Assembly (NCBI GenBank): GCA_016199935.1
Contig: JACQFS010000018.1
Location: 82,785-129,171 of the forward strand
Direction of reading: 5' to 3'
Origin: Verrucomicrobiota bacterium
Lineage (GTDB): Bacteria > Verrucomicrobiota > Verrucomicrobiia > Limisphaerales > JACQFS01
DNA: 46,387 nucleotides
The notes below the pieces were generated by a model. That model did no database searches and was not told the DNA's origin. It saw nothing but the letters and a program-made list of their open reading frames with translations. Below are positions 19,493 to 28,387 of the stretch, in pieces; positions within the stretch are counted from its first letter, which is position 1, and each line of letters opens with the position of its first letter. Both the position numbers and the translations under genes were made by a program.

Positions 19493-19633
19493 CGGCTGGG
19501 CGCGCCGCGCGACGGGGCGGCGGTGAACAGCCAGGGCGAGTTCATGCGCCGCGCGCTGGCGCGGGCGGCCGAGGCGGGCGCCCCCAAGCCCAAGGGCAAA
19601 CGCTTCCCAAGGTGAAGGTCAGGGCGCGGCCGG
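19493..19633 (+). repeat. Direct repeat copy B: partial ppk 3' end
   Basis: 141-bp near-copy of 18779-18920, lying upstream of the antitoxin gene. Sequence identity starts and stops sharply. The remainder of the 299-bp gap between the antitoxin and lipoprotein genes (19449-19747) holds nothing else I recognise. Confidence 0.9.
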
Positions 19634-19747
19634 CATAGCGACCCAAGCTCAGGGACCCGGTCCGCGAGGGGGCACGCTTGCAACCGGAGCGCGAAGGAGG
19701 ACTCCTCTGTCCACTGACGGCGTCAACGAGCGGGATCAGTCCCTGCC

Positions 19748-20368
19748 TCACTTCTTTTCTTCCGGGTAGAGTTCCTTCTCAAGGTAAGGTGTGCCCCAAA
19801 TCGCGTCTTTATTCGTGACCCCCTTCTCTTTCACTTCACGCATGATGTCCGATATCTCATCCCGCTTCACGGTAATAATAAAACCATCCGTAACGCTGTG
19901 AACAAAATGGAATTCGACCAAATTCCCATCAAGTTTGGGATACACAATACTCGATACTTTCAACAGTTCTGTAAAATCTTCTCCCGCCTGCTTCGACCAT
20001 CTCCACAAAACCTCGTTCGTGATGTCCAGTGGAAGTTCGGGGCCCTTCGCCACAAAAAGACGTGCTTCACTGAACAAGTCGCCATCTCGGTTCCTTTTTC
20101 CAGAAGCCGTATTCGCAACAAAAATGACCTTGTCTTCTATTATGAGCGTCTTCATGCCATACAACGACGGCCAAATCTGCGTCGGCTTTTCTCCTGCCTT
20201 ATGATGCTGCAGAGCGGTTCGCAGGGTCATTGGTGCGCCGATGGAAGTGCGAGTATAATTCAACTCTTCAAAGCCAGCGCCTAAGGGCACAACATCTCTA
20301 CTGCCGCATCCCGCCGCAAAGCAGCAGAACACAATTGCACCCGTTGTCCGCAGCAGATGTTCAGTCAT
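19748..20368 (-). CDS. Putative lipoprotein of unknown function, AT-richer than its neighbours
   Basis: 206 residues from the ATG at 20368, chosen because a lipoprotein signal follows at once (hydrophobic stretch ending in FAAGC). The mature part is mixed alpha/beta without a domain I recognise. Base composition and codon use are visibly less GC-rich than the flanking genes (many AAA, ATT and TTT codons), which suggests recent acquisition. It lies between the ppk duplication and a palindromic element, inside an accessory patch. Function unknown. Confidence 0.65.
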   Translation of the reverse strand: MTEHLLRTTGAIVFCCFAAGCGSRDVVPLGAGFEELNYTRTSIGAPMTLRTALQHHKAGEKPTQIWPSLYGMKTLIIEDKVIFVANTASGKRNRDGDLFSEARLFVAKGPELPLDITNEVLWRWSKQAGEDFTELLKVSSIVYPKLDGNLVEFHFVHSVTDGFIITVKRDEISDIMREVKEKGVTNKDAIWGTPYLEKELYPEEKK

Positions 20369-20458
20369 TTTCAACGCCTGAGTAAAGCAGCGTATCCCGC
20401 TGTTTGAAAGCGTCGAATCCACCGCTTTCCGGTTCCATAAACGCAAACGGGGTCCTTG

Positions 20459-20580
20459 GGCGCGCTGTCCTCAGCGCGCCGCGAAAAGACCGGGCGCCTT
20501 CGGTTCGCCCGCGGTGGGGCGAGACTCCGTCGAGCCGAGTCCCGGCACAGGAACGCGGCTCGACGGAGTCTCGCCCCACC
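20459..20580. repeat. Composite palindromic element (three hairpins)
   Basis: Three adjacent hairpins: GGCGCGCTG-tcct-CAGCGCGCC (20459-20480), CGGGCG-N9-CGCCCG (20491-20511), and a perfect 25-bp inverted repeat (20513-20537 with 20556-20580, 18-base loop, arm beginning GGTGGGGCGAGACTCC). No coding capacity. The compact dense palindromes resemble a REP/MITE-type element; I believe similar sequences occur in related genomes but cannot verify this here. Confidence 0.75.
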
Positions 20581-20671
20581 TCCGGCAACCGTTAAAGTAA
20601 GCCGGCGGCATTCGCTCCTTAAACCTCTGATTTCCAATGCCTTAATGTATGCTCTGGCTCCCGTTTTGAGC

Positions 20672-20944
20672 TTTAGGAAATCAATTCCTTGCGCAAGGAA
20701 GCCGGCTCCGTAGGCAAGGAATCCCGTTCCGTAGGCAAGGAAGTCCATTCCGTGTGCAAGGAAATCCCTTCCGTGTGCAAGGACGCGCGTTCCGTGCGCA
20801 AGGAATTCGCCGTCGTGAGCACGGAAGCCCGCACCTTGCGCGCGCCGGATGGAATCGTGCGCAGGCCGGACCATTCCGTGTGCAAGGAACGCGCGGGCGT
20901 GCGCTGGGTTTTGGCCGTCGTGCGCAAGGAAGCGGCGAACGTGC
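20672..20944. repeat. 21-bp periodic array 1 (13 imperfect units)
   Basis: Thirteen units of exactly 21 bp without indels. The core is GCAAGGAA, five variable bases, TTCCGTG. Units at 20693-20797 are well conserved; those from about 20798 are more diverged but keep the phase. There are no spacers, so it is not CRISPR. Frames stay open through it on both strands because 21 is a multiple of three. It lies in the 722-bp gene-free stretch 20369-21091. Confidence 0.9.
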
Positions 20945-21005
20945 GCTCCCCTTCGCGTAGCGGAAGCCGGTTGCCGGTATCGCAGGCTGAACCGCCACGA
21001 AATTA

Positions 21006-21041
21006 AAAACGGCATCCCGAGGTCGGGACGCCGTTTTGTTT
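21006..21041. terminator. Strong, probably bidirectional intrinsic terminator
   Basis: 14-bp stem with one mismatch (21006-21019 with 21024-21037, loop AGGT). TTTTGTTT follows on the plus strand and TTTTTAATT on the minus strand. On the minus strand it serves the HNH gene ending at 21092. On the plus strand the only thing before it is the 21-bp array. Confidence 0.85.
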
Positions 21042-21091
21042 GGCGGAGAGCGAGCGGTGCGCCGCCCCAGTCGAAGGCGTGGCCGGCGCGT

Positions 21092-21490
21092 TTAGAAAAG
21101 TCCGAGCTTCCGCAAGCCTTGCCGGAGCTTGAGCCGCTCCTCGGAATTAAACTCAAGGAGCCACGCGGTGGCGCGGCCGGTCGCGGTAGCGCCGCGAATT
21201 CGCAATCCATCCATCGCAAAGTGTCGGCCCCAGGCGTCGCGTCGCGGATTGAAGATGCGCACGACGCGATTCGTGTCGGGGTCCACGCCGGAGAGGTTGG
21301 TGCCCTTGCGCTCGTTGCAGCGGGCACACGCCCACGCGAGATTGTTCAGCGAGTTTGAACCTTGGTGGCGGCGGGCGCGGATGTGTTCCAAGTGAAAGCG
21401 CATCAGGTGCGGCACCAGGTCCGGCAACCGGCAATACTCGCACCGGGCACCGGCCCGCTCGCGAACCGTCAGGCGCAGGGTTGCGCTCAT
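21092..21490 (-). CDS. HNH endonuclease
   Basis: 132 residues. Zinc-ribbon cysteines Cys17/Cys20 and Cys55/Cys58 frame the HNH core (HLEHI with His36, then Asn50 in NSLNNLA and CNERKGTNLSG). HNH enzymes cut DNA or RNA using a histidine-metal centre. The gene starts 4 bp after the small gene upstream on the same strand, forming a tight bicistron, and ends at a strong terminator. I recall similar small-gene plus HNH pairs being widely scattered in bacterial genomes, but their function is not established. Confidence 0.88.
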   Translation of the reverse strand: MSATLRLTVRERAGARCEYCRLPDLVPHLMRFHLEHIRARRHQGSNSLNNLAWACARCNERKGTNLSGVDPDTNRVVRIFNPRRDAWGRHFAMDGLRIRGATATGRATAWLLEFNSEERLKLRQGLRKLGLF

Positions 21491-21494
21491 GCGC

Positions 21495-21770
21495 TTACCC
21501 GGTGGAAACCGGCAGCCCCAGCTTCAGGCGGGCGCGGAGTTGGATGAGGGCGAGCATCTCGGAGGTGCGGATGTAAGCCTGATACTCCTCGCGCTCGCGC
21601 GGAGAGAGTTCGCCTTCGTTGGCCCGCCCGGCGAGCCGGTCCACGCGCGCGGTCAGCTTGGGGTTGAGCCGCAGCCGGGCCAGCGCGTTCAACGTCGGCG
21701 CATCGAAGCAGTCCGCCGCGAGGTCGAGCATCTTGTCCGCGAGCGAGGGGGTCGGGGCCGTGCGTTTCAT
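21495..21770 (-). CDS. Small helical protein paired with the HNH endonuclease
   Basis: 91 residues, all-helical in appearance, with the segment LSPREREEYQAYIRTSEMLALIQLRARL near the C-terminus. No enzyme motif. Its tight coupling to the HNH gene suggests a regulator or inhibitor of that protein, an antitoxin-like role, but this is inference from gene order only. Confidence 0.65.
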   Translation of the reverse strand: MKRTAPTPSLADKMLDLAADCFDAPTLNALARLRLNPKLTARVDRLAGRANEGELSPREREEYQAYIRTSEMLALIQLRARLKLGLPVSTG

Positions 21771-21845
21771 GCGGGCAGGCTAGCGTGTCTCCCGGTTCTC
21801 CGCCACCGCAAATGTCGGCCGCTCGACAATGTGCGGTGCGCCGCC

Positions 21846-22811
21846 TCAGTCGAAGGCGTGACCGGCGCAGCAGAGGACGTTCTTGAGTTTGTGGCGCACG
21901 AGTTCCTTGGTGGCCTTGCGGGCGGGGCCGAGATACTTGCGCGGGTCGAACTCCTTGGGGTTTTCAAAAAAGACTTTGCGGATGGCGGCGGTCATGGCCA
22001 GGCGCAGGTCGGTGTCAATGTTCACCTTGGTGCAGCCGGTGCGGCGCGCGATCTCGATGTCGGCCTCGGGCACGCCGGCGGTGTCCTCGCCCATTTTGCC
22101 GCCATACTTGTTGATCTCGGCCACGATGTCCTTGGGCACGCTGGACGCGCCGTGGAGGACGAGCGGGTAGTCGCCGAGGCCGGCGTCCACGAGGGCCTTC
22201 TTGATGGCCTTGAGGCGCTCGATGTCGAGGTGCTGCTCGCCCTTGAATTTGTAGGCGCCGTGGCTGTTGCCGATGGCGACGGCGAGGGAGTCCACGCCGG
22301 AGGCCTTGACGAAATCCACGGCTTCCTGCGGATGGGTGTAGCAGCCGCCCTTGGAGTAGCCGCCGCCTTCCTCGCCGTCGTCGTGCTGCGCGCCGACGAG
22401 CATGCCGAGTTCGCCCTCGACGACGCAGTTGTGCTTGTGGGCGTATTCCACGACCTTTTTGCAAATCTCGATGTTCTTCTCGAAGGTCTCGTGGGAGGCG
22501 TCAATCATCACGGAGGTGAAGCCCTCGTCAATGCACTCCTTGCACAGCTCGAAGGTGTCGCCGTGGTCGAGGTGGACGGCGATGGGGATGTTGGAGAGGG
22601 AGACGGCGGCCTCGATGAGCTTCTTGAGATAGACGGGGTTGGCGTATTGGCGCGCGCCCTTGGAAATCTGGAGCATGAGGGGAGCCTTCTCCTCCTCGGC
22701 GGCCTCGACGATGGCCTGGATGAACTCCATGTTGTTGACGTTGAAAGCGCCGAGGGCGTATTTGCCCTTGAGGGCTTTGGCGAAGAGTTCGCGGGTGTGG
22801 CTGAGGGGCAT
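21846..22811 (-). CDS. fba: Fructose-bisphosphate aldolase, class II
   Basis: 321 residues. The zinc-binding signature HLDHGD (His80, Asp82, His83) is present, with the later metal/substrate motifs GNSHGAYK and LHGASS, so the enzyme looks active. It cleaves fructose 1,6-bisphosphate to dihydroxyacetone phosphate and glyceraldehyde 3-phosphate in glycolysis, and runs in reverse in gluconeogenesis. AGGA lies at usable spacing before the ATG. A single-gene unit separated from the response-regulator operon by a repeat-rich gap. Confidence 0.95.
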   Translation of the reverse strand: MPLSHTRELFAKALKGKYALGAFNVNNMEFIQAIVEAAEEEKAPLMLQISKGARQYANPVYLKKLIEAAVSLSNIPIAVHLDHGDTFELCKECIDEGFTSVMIDASHETFEKNIEICKKVVEYAHKHNCVVEGELGMLVGAQHDDGEEGGGYSKGGCYTHPQEAVDFVKASGVDSLAVAIGNSHGAYKFKGEQHLDIERLKAIKKALVDAGLGDYPLVLHGASSVPKDIVAEINKYGGKMGEDTAGVPEADIEIARRTGCTKVNIDTDLRLAMTAAIRKVFFENPKEFDPRKYLGPARKATKELVRHKLKNVLCCAGHAFD

Positions 22812-22825
22812 AAAGTTAGTTCCTA

Positions 22826-22854
22826 GGGTTCAGGTTTCAGGTGTCGGGTTTCGG
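22826..22854. repeat. Short heptad run upstream of fba
   Basis: A run of about four 7-mers (GGTTCA, GGTTTCA, GGTGTCG, GGTTTCG) just upstream of the fba start. No partner arm is seen, unlike the other microrepeat loci. Confidence 0.55.
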
Positions 22855-22928
22855 CGGCCACGAAGGGCTGCCATCTCAAACGCGGGCGGAGAATAAAGCG
22901 GCGGGGGGGAAAGGGAAGCGGGATTTTC

Positions 22929-23021
22929 AAAGCTCCAAATTCCAAGCTCCAAGCCCCAGAGAAGCACCGGATTCCAATACCCAATGACAGGTCGCGCGTT
23001 GGAGCTTGAGCCTTGGAGCTT
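22929..23021. repeat. Heptad-based inverted repeat (AGCTCCA family)
   Basis: Arms at 22930-22952 and 22999-23021: two 9-bp perfect blocks (AAGCTCCAA) separated by 5 mostly mismatched bases. The left arm reads as 7-mers AGCTCCA, AATTCCA, AGCTCCA, AGCCCCA. It sits between two genes on the same strand. Confidence 0.75.
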
Positions 23022-23034
23022 CGAACTTCCGCCG

Positions 23035-24528
<1,494 letters not shown>

Positions 24529-24555
24529 ACGTTGCTTGCGGTAAAGGTGAGCGGT

Positions 24556-25767
24556 TTATTTCTTGGCGGACACGATCTCGCTCATCTTGAAAATCGGGAG
24601 GAACATGCAGATCACGATGCCGCCGACGACCACGCCGAGGAACACGATGAGCAGCGGCTCGATCAATGAGGTGAGGCCGGAGAGGGTCGTCTCGATTTCC
24701 TCGTCGAGGAAGTCGGCGACGCGCTCGAGCATGTTGTCAATTTTGCCCGTCTGCTCGCCGGCGGTCATCATGCGGATGATCATGGCGGGGAAGATCGGGT
24801 GCTTGCCGAGTGCGGCGGAGATGCCGTCGCCCTTCTCGATGTCGGTGGCGGCGGCCTTGATCGCGCGCTCCATGACGGTGTTGCCGGCGGTGTTGGAGAC
24901 GATGCTGAGCACTTCGAGGATCGGCACGCCGCTGCGGACCAGCGAGGCGAGCGTGCGGGTGAAGCGCGCGAGGCAGATCTTGTGGGCGATGGTGCCGAAG
25001 ATCGGCAGGCGGATGCGCGTGCGATCCCAGAAATCGCGGCCCTGCTTGGTCTTCACGAACATGAACACCCCGTAAACCGCGCCGCCCATGCCCGCGAGAA
25101 TGGGCAGGATGTATTTCTGCATCGTGAGGCTGATGTCGATCAGCACCTGCGTGGGCCCGGGCAGCTTGGCGCCGAAGCCGGAGTAAATCTCGCCGAAGAC
25201 CGGCACCACTTTGACCATCAGGAAGATGGTGATGCCGATGGCCACGACGGTGACGGCGGTCGGATACATCATGGCGGACTTCACTTTCTTGCGGAGGCGC
25301 GCCGTGTTTTCGAGGTAGGTGGCGAGGCGGCCGAGAATTTCGGCGAGCAGGCCGCCCTTTTCGCCGGCCTCGACCATGCAGGTGTAGAGGCGGTTGAAGA
25401 CCTTCGGATGTTTCGTCAACGCCTGGGAAAAACTGTCGCCGCCCTCGACGCGCACGCACACGTCGCGGATGACCTCCTTCATCGCCTTGTTGGTCGTCTG
25501 TTCGCTGAGCCCCTGAAGGCACTGCACCATGGCCAGGCCGGCGTCGATCATCGTCGCGAGTTGGCGGGTGAAAATGACGAGGTCCGCGAGCGCGACGCGC
25601 CCGGCGGAGCCGCGGTTCTTGCGGGAGACGCGCTCCTGGATCGAGAGCACCAGGAGATTGCGGTTGAGCAGCGCCGCGATCGCGGCCTGTTCGGACGACG
25701 CCTCGACCATGCTGCGGATCTCGCGTCCGGTGGCAGTGTCGCGCGCCTGATAAACGTAGGATGGCAT
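24556..25767 (-). CDS. Type II secretion/type IV pilus inner-membrane platform protein (GspF/PilC)
   Basis: 403 residues from the ATG at 25767 (MPSYVYQARD), a textbook start for this family; the longer open frame upstream is not family-like. Two T2SSF domains (about 65-190 and 270-392) each end in membrane segments; the tail is LIEPLLIVFLGVVVGG then a short polar end. GspF/PilC is the inner-membrane platform on which the assembly ATPase polymerises pseudopilins. Other pilus genes are absent nearby, so this is a split locus. Operon with the response regulator; a sigma-54-like site lies about 115 bp upstream. Confidence 0.93.
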   Translation of the reverse strand: MPSYVYQARDTATGREIRSMVEASSEQAAIAALLNRNLLVLSIQERVSRKNRGSAGRVALADLVIFTRQLATMIDAGLAMVQCLQGLSEQTTNKAMKEVIRDVCVRVEGGDSFSQALTKHPKVFNRLYTCMVEAGEKGGLLAEILGRLATYLENTARLRKKVKSAMMYPTAVTVVAIGITIFLMVKVVPVFGEIYSGFGAKLPGPTQVLIDISLTMQKYILPILAGMGGAVYGVFMFVKTKQGRDFWDRTRIRLPIFGTIAHKICLARFTRTLASLVRSGVPILEVLSIVSNTAGNTVMERAIKAAATDIEKGDGISAALGKHPIFPAMIIRMMTAGEQTGKIDNMLERVADFLDEEIETTLSGLTSLIEPLLIVFLGVVVGGIVICMFLPIFKMSEIVSAKK

Positions 25768-25882
25768 AAAATTATTCCGGCTCAGCGGTCGCCGGTCGCG
25801 CTTCGCGCCGCGTCCCTGGCTGACCGATCGGCGGGTGCTCGCGACTTCGCGAAGCGACCCGACTGCAATTTCTCCTTTCTCA

Positions 25883-25896
25883 GCAAGGGATGTGCC
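25883..25896 (-). promoter_or_regulatory. Sigma-54-type promoter upstream of pilC/gspF-like gene
   Basis: On the minus strand: CGGCAC, ATCCC, TTGCT. GG and GC are separated by exactly 10 bp, matching the -24/-12 consensus TGGCAC-N5-TTGCT at all but the first base. The start would be near 25871, leaving a leader of about 100 bases. The operon it serves encodes a sigma-54 activator. Confidence 0.6.
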
Positions 25897-26029
25897 GTGG
25901 CCTTTCTCAGCCCTCATAACCGCGTTTGCACTTCTGCTTGCCCCAACACGGGACAAACTGTCCTGCCCCAACCGCGCCGGGAAATGGCTCGACACCCCGC
26001 GCGCCCGCTTCGATTCTCCGCCCGCCCCG

Positions 26030-27397
26030 ATGTCAGCGCCTGCCAGTCCAACGACCACGGCCGCGGAAAAATTTCCGGCCGGCCTGCCCAACGCCTTCGC
26101 CTTCGCCGTCTTCAACGCCCTCTCCTTCCAGATCGTCCTGAGCAGCCCGATGCTGCTTTACGCCCGGACCCTCGGCGCGACTTCCACGGTGCTCGGCCTC
26201 ATCACCGGCATGATGCCCTTCCTCGTCATTCTCCAGATTCCGGCCGCCGGCCAGATCGGGCGCTTCGGCTACCGGCGCTTCGTGCTCGGCGGCTGGACCT
26301 CGCGCGTGCTCTGCATCGGCGGCCTCGCGCTCGTGCCGCTGACCACCTCGTTGCTCGACGCGACGAGCCGGCTCGCGCTCGTGCTGCTGCTGCTCTTCGC
26401 TTTCAACGTCTCGCGCGGCATTTCCAGCGCGGGCTGGCTGCCGTGGATCACGCAGCTCGTGCCCGCGACCGTCCGCGGCCGCTACCTCGCCACCGACGCG
26501 GCGTGGGTGAACCTCGCGAGCTTCGTCACCTTCGTCCTTGCGGCGTTCTGCCTCGGGCGCGAGCCGGCGGCGTGGCAGTTCACGCTCACGTTTGCGTTTA
26601 GCGCGGCGATGGGCGCCGTGAGCCTCACTTTTCTCAAGCGCATCCCGGACGTTTCCGTGCCGGGAAAAGAGAGCGCCTCCGACACGCGGGTGCCGTGGCG
26701 CGAGATCGCGAACTTCCCGCCCTTCCGGCGGCTGCTGTGGTTCAACGTCGGCTGGGCACTCGCGTTCGGCGGGATGAACACCTTCGTGCTCGCCTACCTC
26801 AAGATCGCCACGCATTTCCCCGAGCGCGACATCCTGCTCGCCAACGCGACCTATTTCCTCGGCGGCCTCGCGAGCCTGTGGGTGCTGGGCCTGCGGCTCG
26901 ACCGCTTCGGCAGCAAGCCGGTCATCGGCTTCGCGCTCGGCGGCTGGCTGTTCATCGTGCTGGGTTGGGCGGCGCTGGCCGGGCGCGTGGCCGAGCCGCG
27001 TTACGCGCTCGTGATCGCGCTGCAAATGGCGATGGGCTTGTGCGGTGCGCTCACCGGCATGGCGAACACGCGGCTGGCGATGCAGGTGGCGCCCGCGCAG
27101 GGCCGGTCGCATTTCTTCGCGCTCTTCTCCGTCGTCGGCAGTCTCACGATGGGCCTTGCGCCGGTGATCTGGGGCGTGTTCATCGACGTGCTGGGCGGCT
27201 GGCGCGCGGAGTGGCGCGGGTTCGAGTTCAACCAGTTCAGCCTCTTCTTCGGCGCGGTGGCGGTGGCGTTTGTCGCGACGCTCGCGTTGAGCCGGCGGCT
27301 GGTCGAGCCGAGCGCGGCGAGCCTGGAGGAACTGCTGAAGGAAGTGCTGCTCGCTCCCCCGCAGCGCATGTGGCTGCGGCTGTGGTCGAGGGAGTGA
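26030..27397 (+). CDS. Major facilitator superfamily transporter
   Basis: 455 residues from the ATG at 26030 (MSAPASPTT); the frame is open upstream but not protein-like. About 12 hydrophobic segments, with MFS-type loop motifs such as GQIGRFGYRR between helices 2 and 3. It is an inner-membrane secondary transporter; the substrate is not predictable. It diverges from the pilC operon and precedes proC by 63 bp on the same strand, but a functional link to proline synthesis is not evident. Confidence 0.85.
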   Translation: MSAPASPTTTAAEKFPAGLPNAFAFAVFNALSFQIVLSSPMLLYARTLGATSTVLGLITGMMPFLVILQIPAAGQIGRFGYRRFVLGGWTSRVLCIGGLALVPLTTSLLDATSRLALVLLLLFAFNVSRGISSAGWLPWITQLVPATVRGRYLATDAAWVNLASFVTFVLAAFCLGREPAAWQFTLTFAFSAAMGAVSLTFLKRIPDVSVPGKESASDTRVPWREIANFPPFRRLLWFNVGWALAFGGMNTFVLAYLKIATHFPERDILLANATYFLGGLASLWVLGLRLDRFGSKPVIGFALGGWLFIVLGWAALAGRVAEPRYALVIALQMAMGLCGALTGMANTRLAMQVAPAQGRSHFFALFSVVGSLTMGLAPVIWGVFIDVLGGWRAEWRGFEFNQFSLFFGAVAVAFVATLALSRRLVEPSAASLEELLKEVLLAPPQRMWLRLWSRE

Positions 27398-27460
27398 CGA
27401 TCCGACCGGCGCCGACGTTTTGCCTTCCGCCCGCCGTCCCCGGCTGTTACAACCCCGCGC

Positions 27461-28276
27461 ATGGCAGCCAAGCTCACCATCGGCTTTCTCGGCGCGGGGA
27501 AAATGGCCACGGCCCTCGCCCGGGGTTTCATCCGCGCGGAACTCGTCGCCGCCAGAAATGTTTTTGCGAGCGACCCGGTGGAGAAGGCGCGCGCGGATTT
27601 CGCGAAGGAGACCGGTGCCCACATCGCCTCGCGCAACCTCGATGTCGTCAAGAAGGCGCGCGTCCTCTTCGTGGCGGTGAAGCCCGATCAGGTGGTGGCC
27701 GTGCTCACCGAGGCGCGCGCCGAACTCACCGCCGAGCACCTCGTCATCTCCATCGCTGCGGGCGTTTCGCTGGCGAAACTCGAGGCCGCGCTCGGGCCGG
27801 GCGCGCGCGTCATCCGCGTGATGCCGAACACGCCCGCGCTCGTCGGTGCGTCCGCCACGGCGTTCACGCTCGGCAAAGGGACGAGCAACGGCGACGCCGA
27901 GCTGGCGCAAAAACTTTTCTCCGCCGTCGGCCTCGCGCTCCAGGTCAAGGAGTCGCTGCTCGACGCGGTGACGGGCCTGAGCGGCAGTGGACCGGCCTAC
28001 GCGTATCTGATGATCGAGGCGTTGAGCGACGGTGGCGTGGCGGCGGGCCTGCCGCGCGACGTGGCGACGAAGCTCGCCGCGCAGACGCTGCTCGGCGCGG
28101 CGAAGATGGTGCTCGAAACGGGCCAGCATCCGGGTGCGCTCAAGGACGCAGTCACGAGTCCCGGTGGCACGACCATCGAGGGTTTGCACGAACTGGAGAA
28201 AGGCGGCGTGCGCGGCGCCTTGGTCAACGCGGTGCGCGCCGCCGCCGAGAAGTCGCGGAAGCTCGGGCAAAGCTGA
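27461..28276 (+). CDS. proC: Pyrroline-5-carboxylate reductase
   Basis: 271 residues with an N-terminal Rossmann motif GFLGAGKM (8-15) and the family signature SGSGPAYAYLMIEAL plus SPGGTTIEGLHELE near the C-terminus. It catalyses the last step of proline synthesis, reducing pyrroline-5-carboxylate with NADPH in the cytoplasm. Normal length, no anomalies. Followed by the GAATGAC hairpin (28281-28376). Confidence 0.95.
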   Translation: MAAKLTIGFLGAGKMATALARGFIRAELVAARNVFASDPVEKARADFAKETGAHIASRNLDVVKKARVLFVAVKPDQVVAVLTEARAELTAEHLVISIAAGVSLAKLEAALGPGARVIRVMPNTPALVGASATAFTLGKGTSNGDAELAQKLFSAVGLALQVKESLLDAVTGLSGSGPAYAYLMIEALSDGGVAAGLPRDVATKLAAQTLLGAAKMVLETGQHPGALKDAVTSPGGTTIEGLHELEKGGVRGALVNAVRAAAEKSRKLGQS

Positions 28277-28280
28277 AAGG

Positions 28281-28376
28281 GAATGACGAATGACGAATGA
28301 CGAATTGAAAACCTCATCGTCCCTGCCGGCGCGGTGCAACTGGCGAATTCCATTCGTCATTCGTCATTCGTCATTC
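28281..28376. repeat. Heptad-based inverted repeat (ATTCGTC family)
   Basis: Perfect 25-bp arms, 28281-28305 and 28352-28376, each built of three and a half copies of a 7-mer (GAATGAC / ATTCGTC). It starts 5 bp after the proC stop and ends 12 bp before the next start codon on the same strand. Confidence 0.9.
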
Positions 28377-28387
28377 GCCATTTGAAC

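Noticed and set aside
20672-20944. CRISPR array
   Set aside because: Units are contiguous and diverged with no unique spacers, and no cas genes are present. The same holds for the arrays at 30.1 and 46.3 kb.
20371-21327. Heptapeptide-repeat protein (FLAHGMD-type) on the minus strand through array 1
   Set aside because: A 21-bp period keeps any open frame open, on both strands here. There is no ribosome-binding site or conserved flank, and the frame overlaps the HNH gene.
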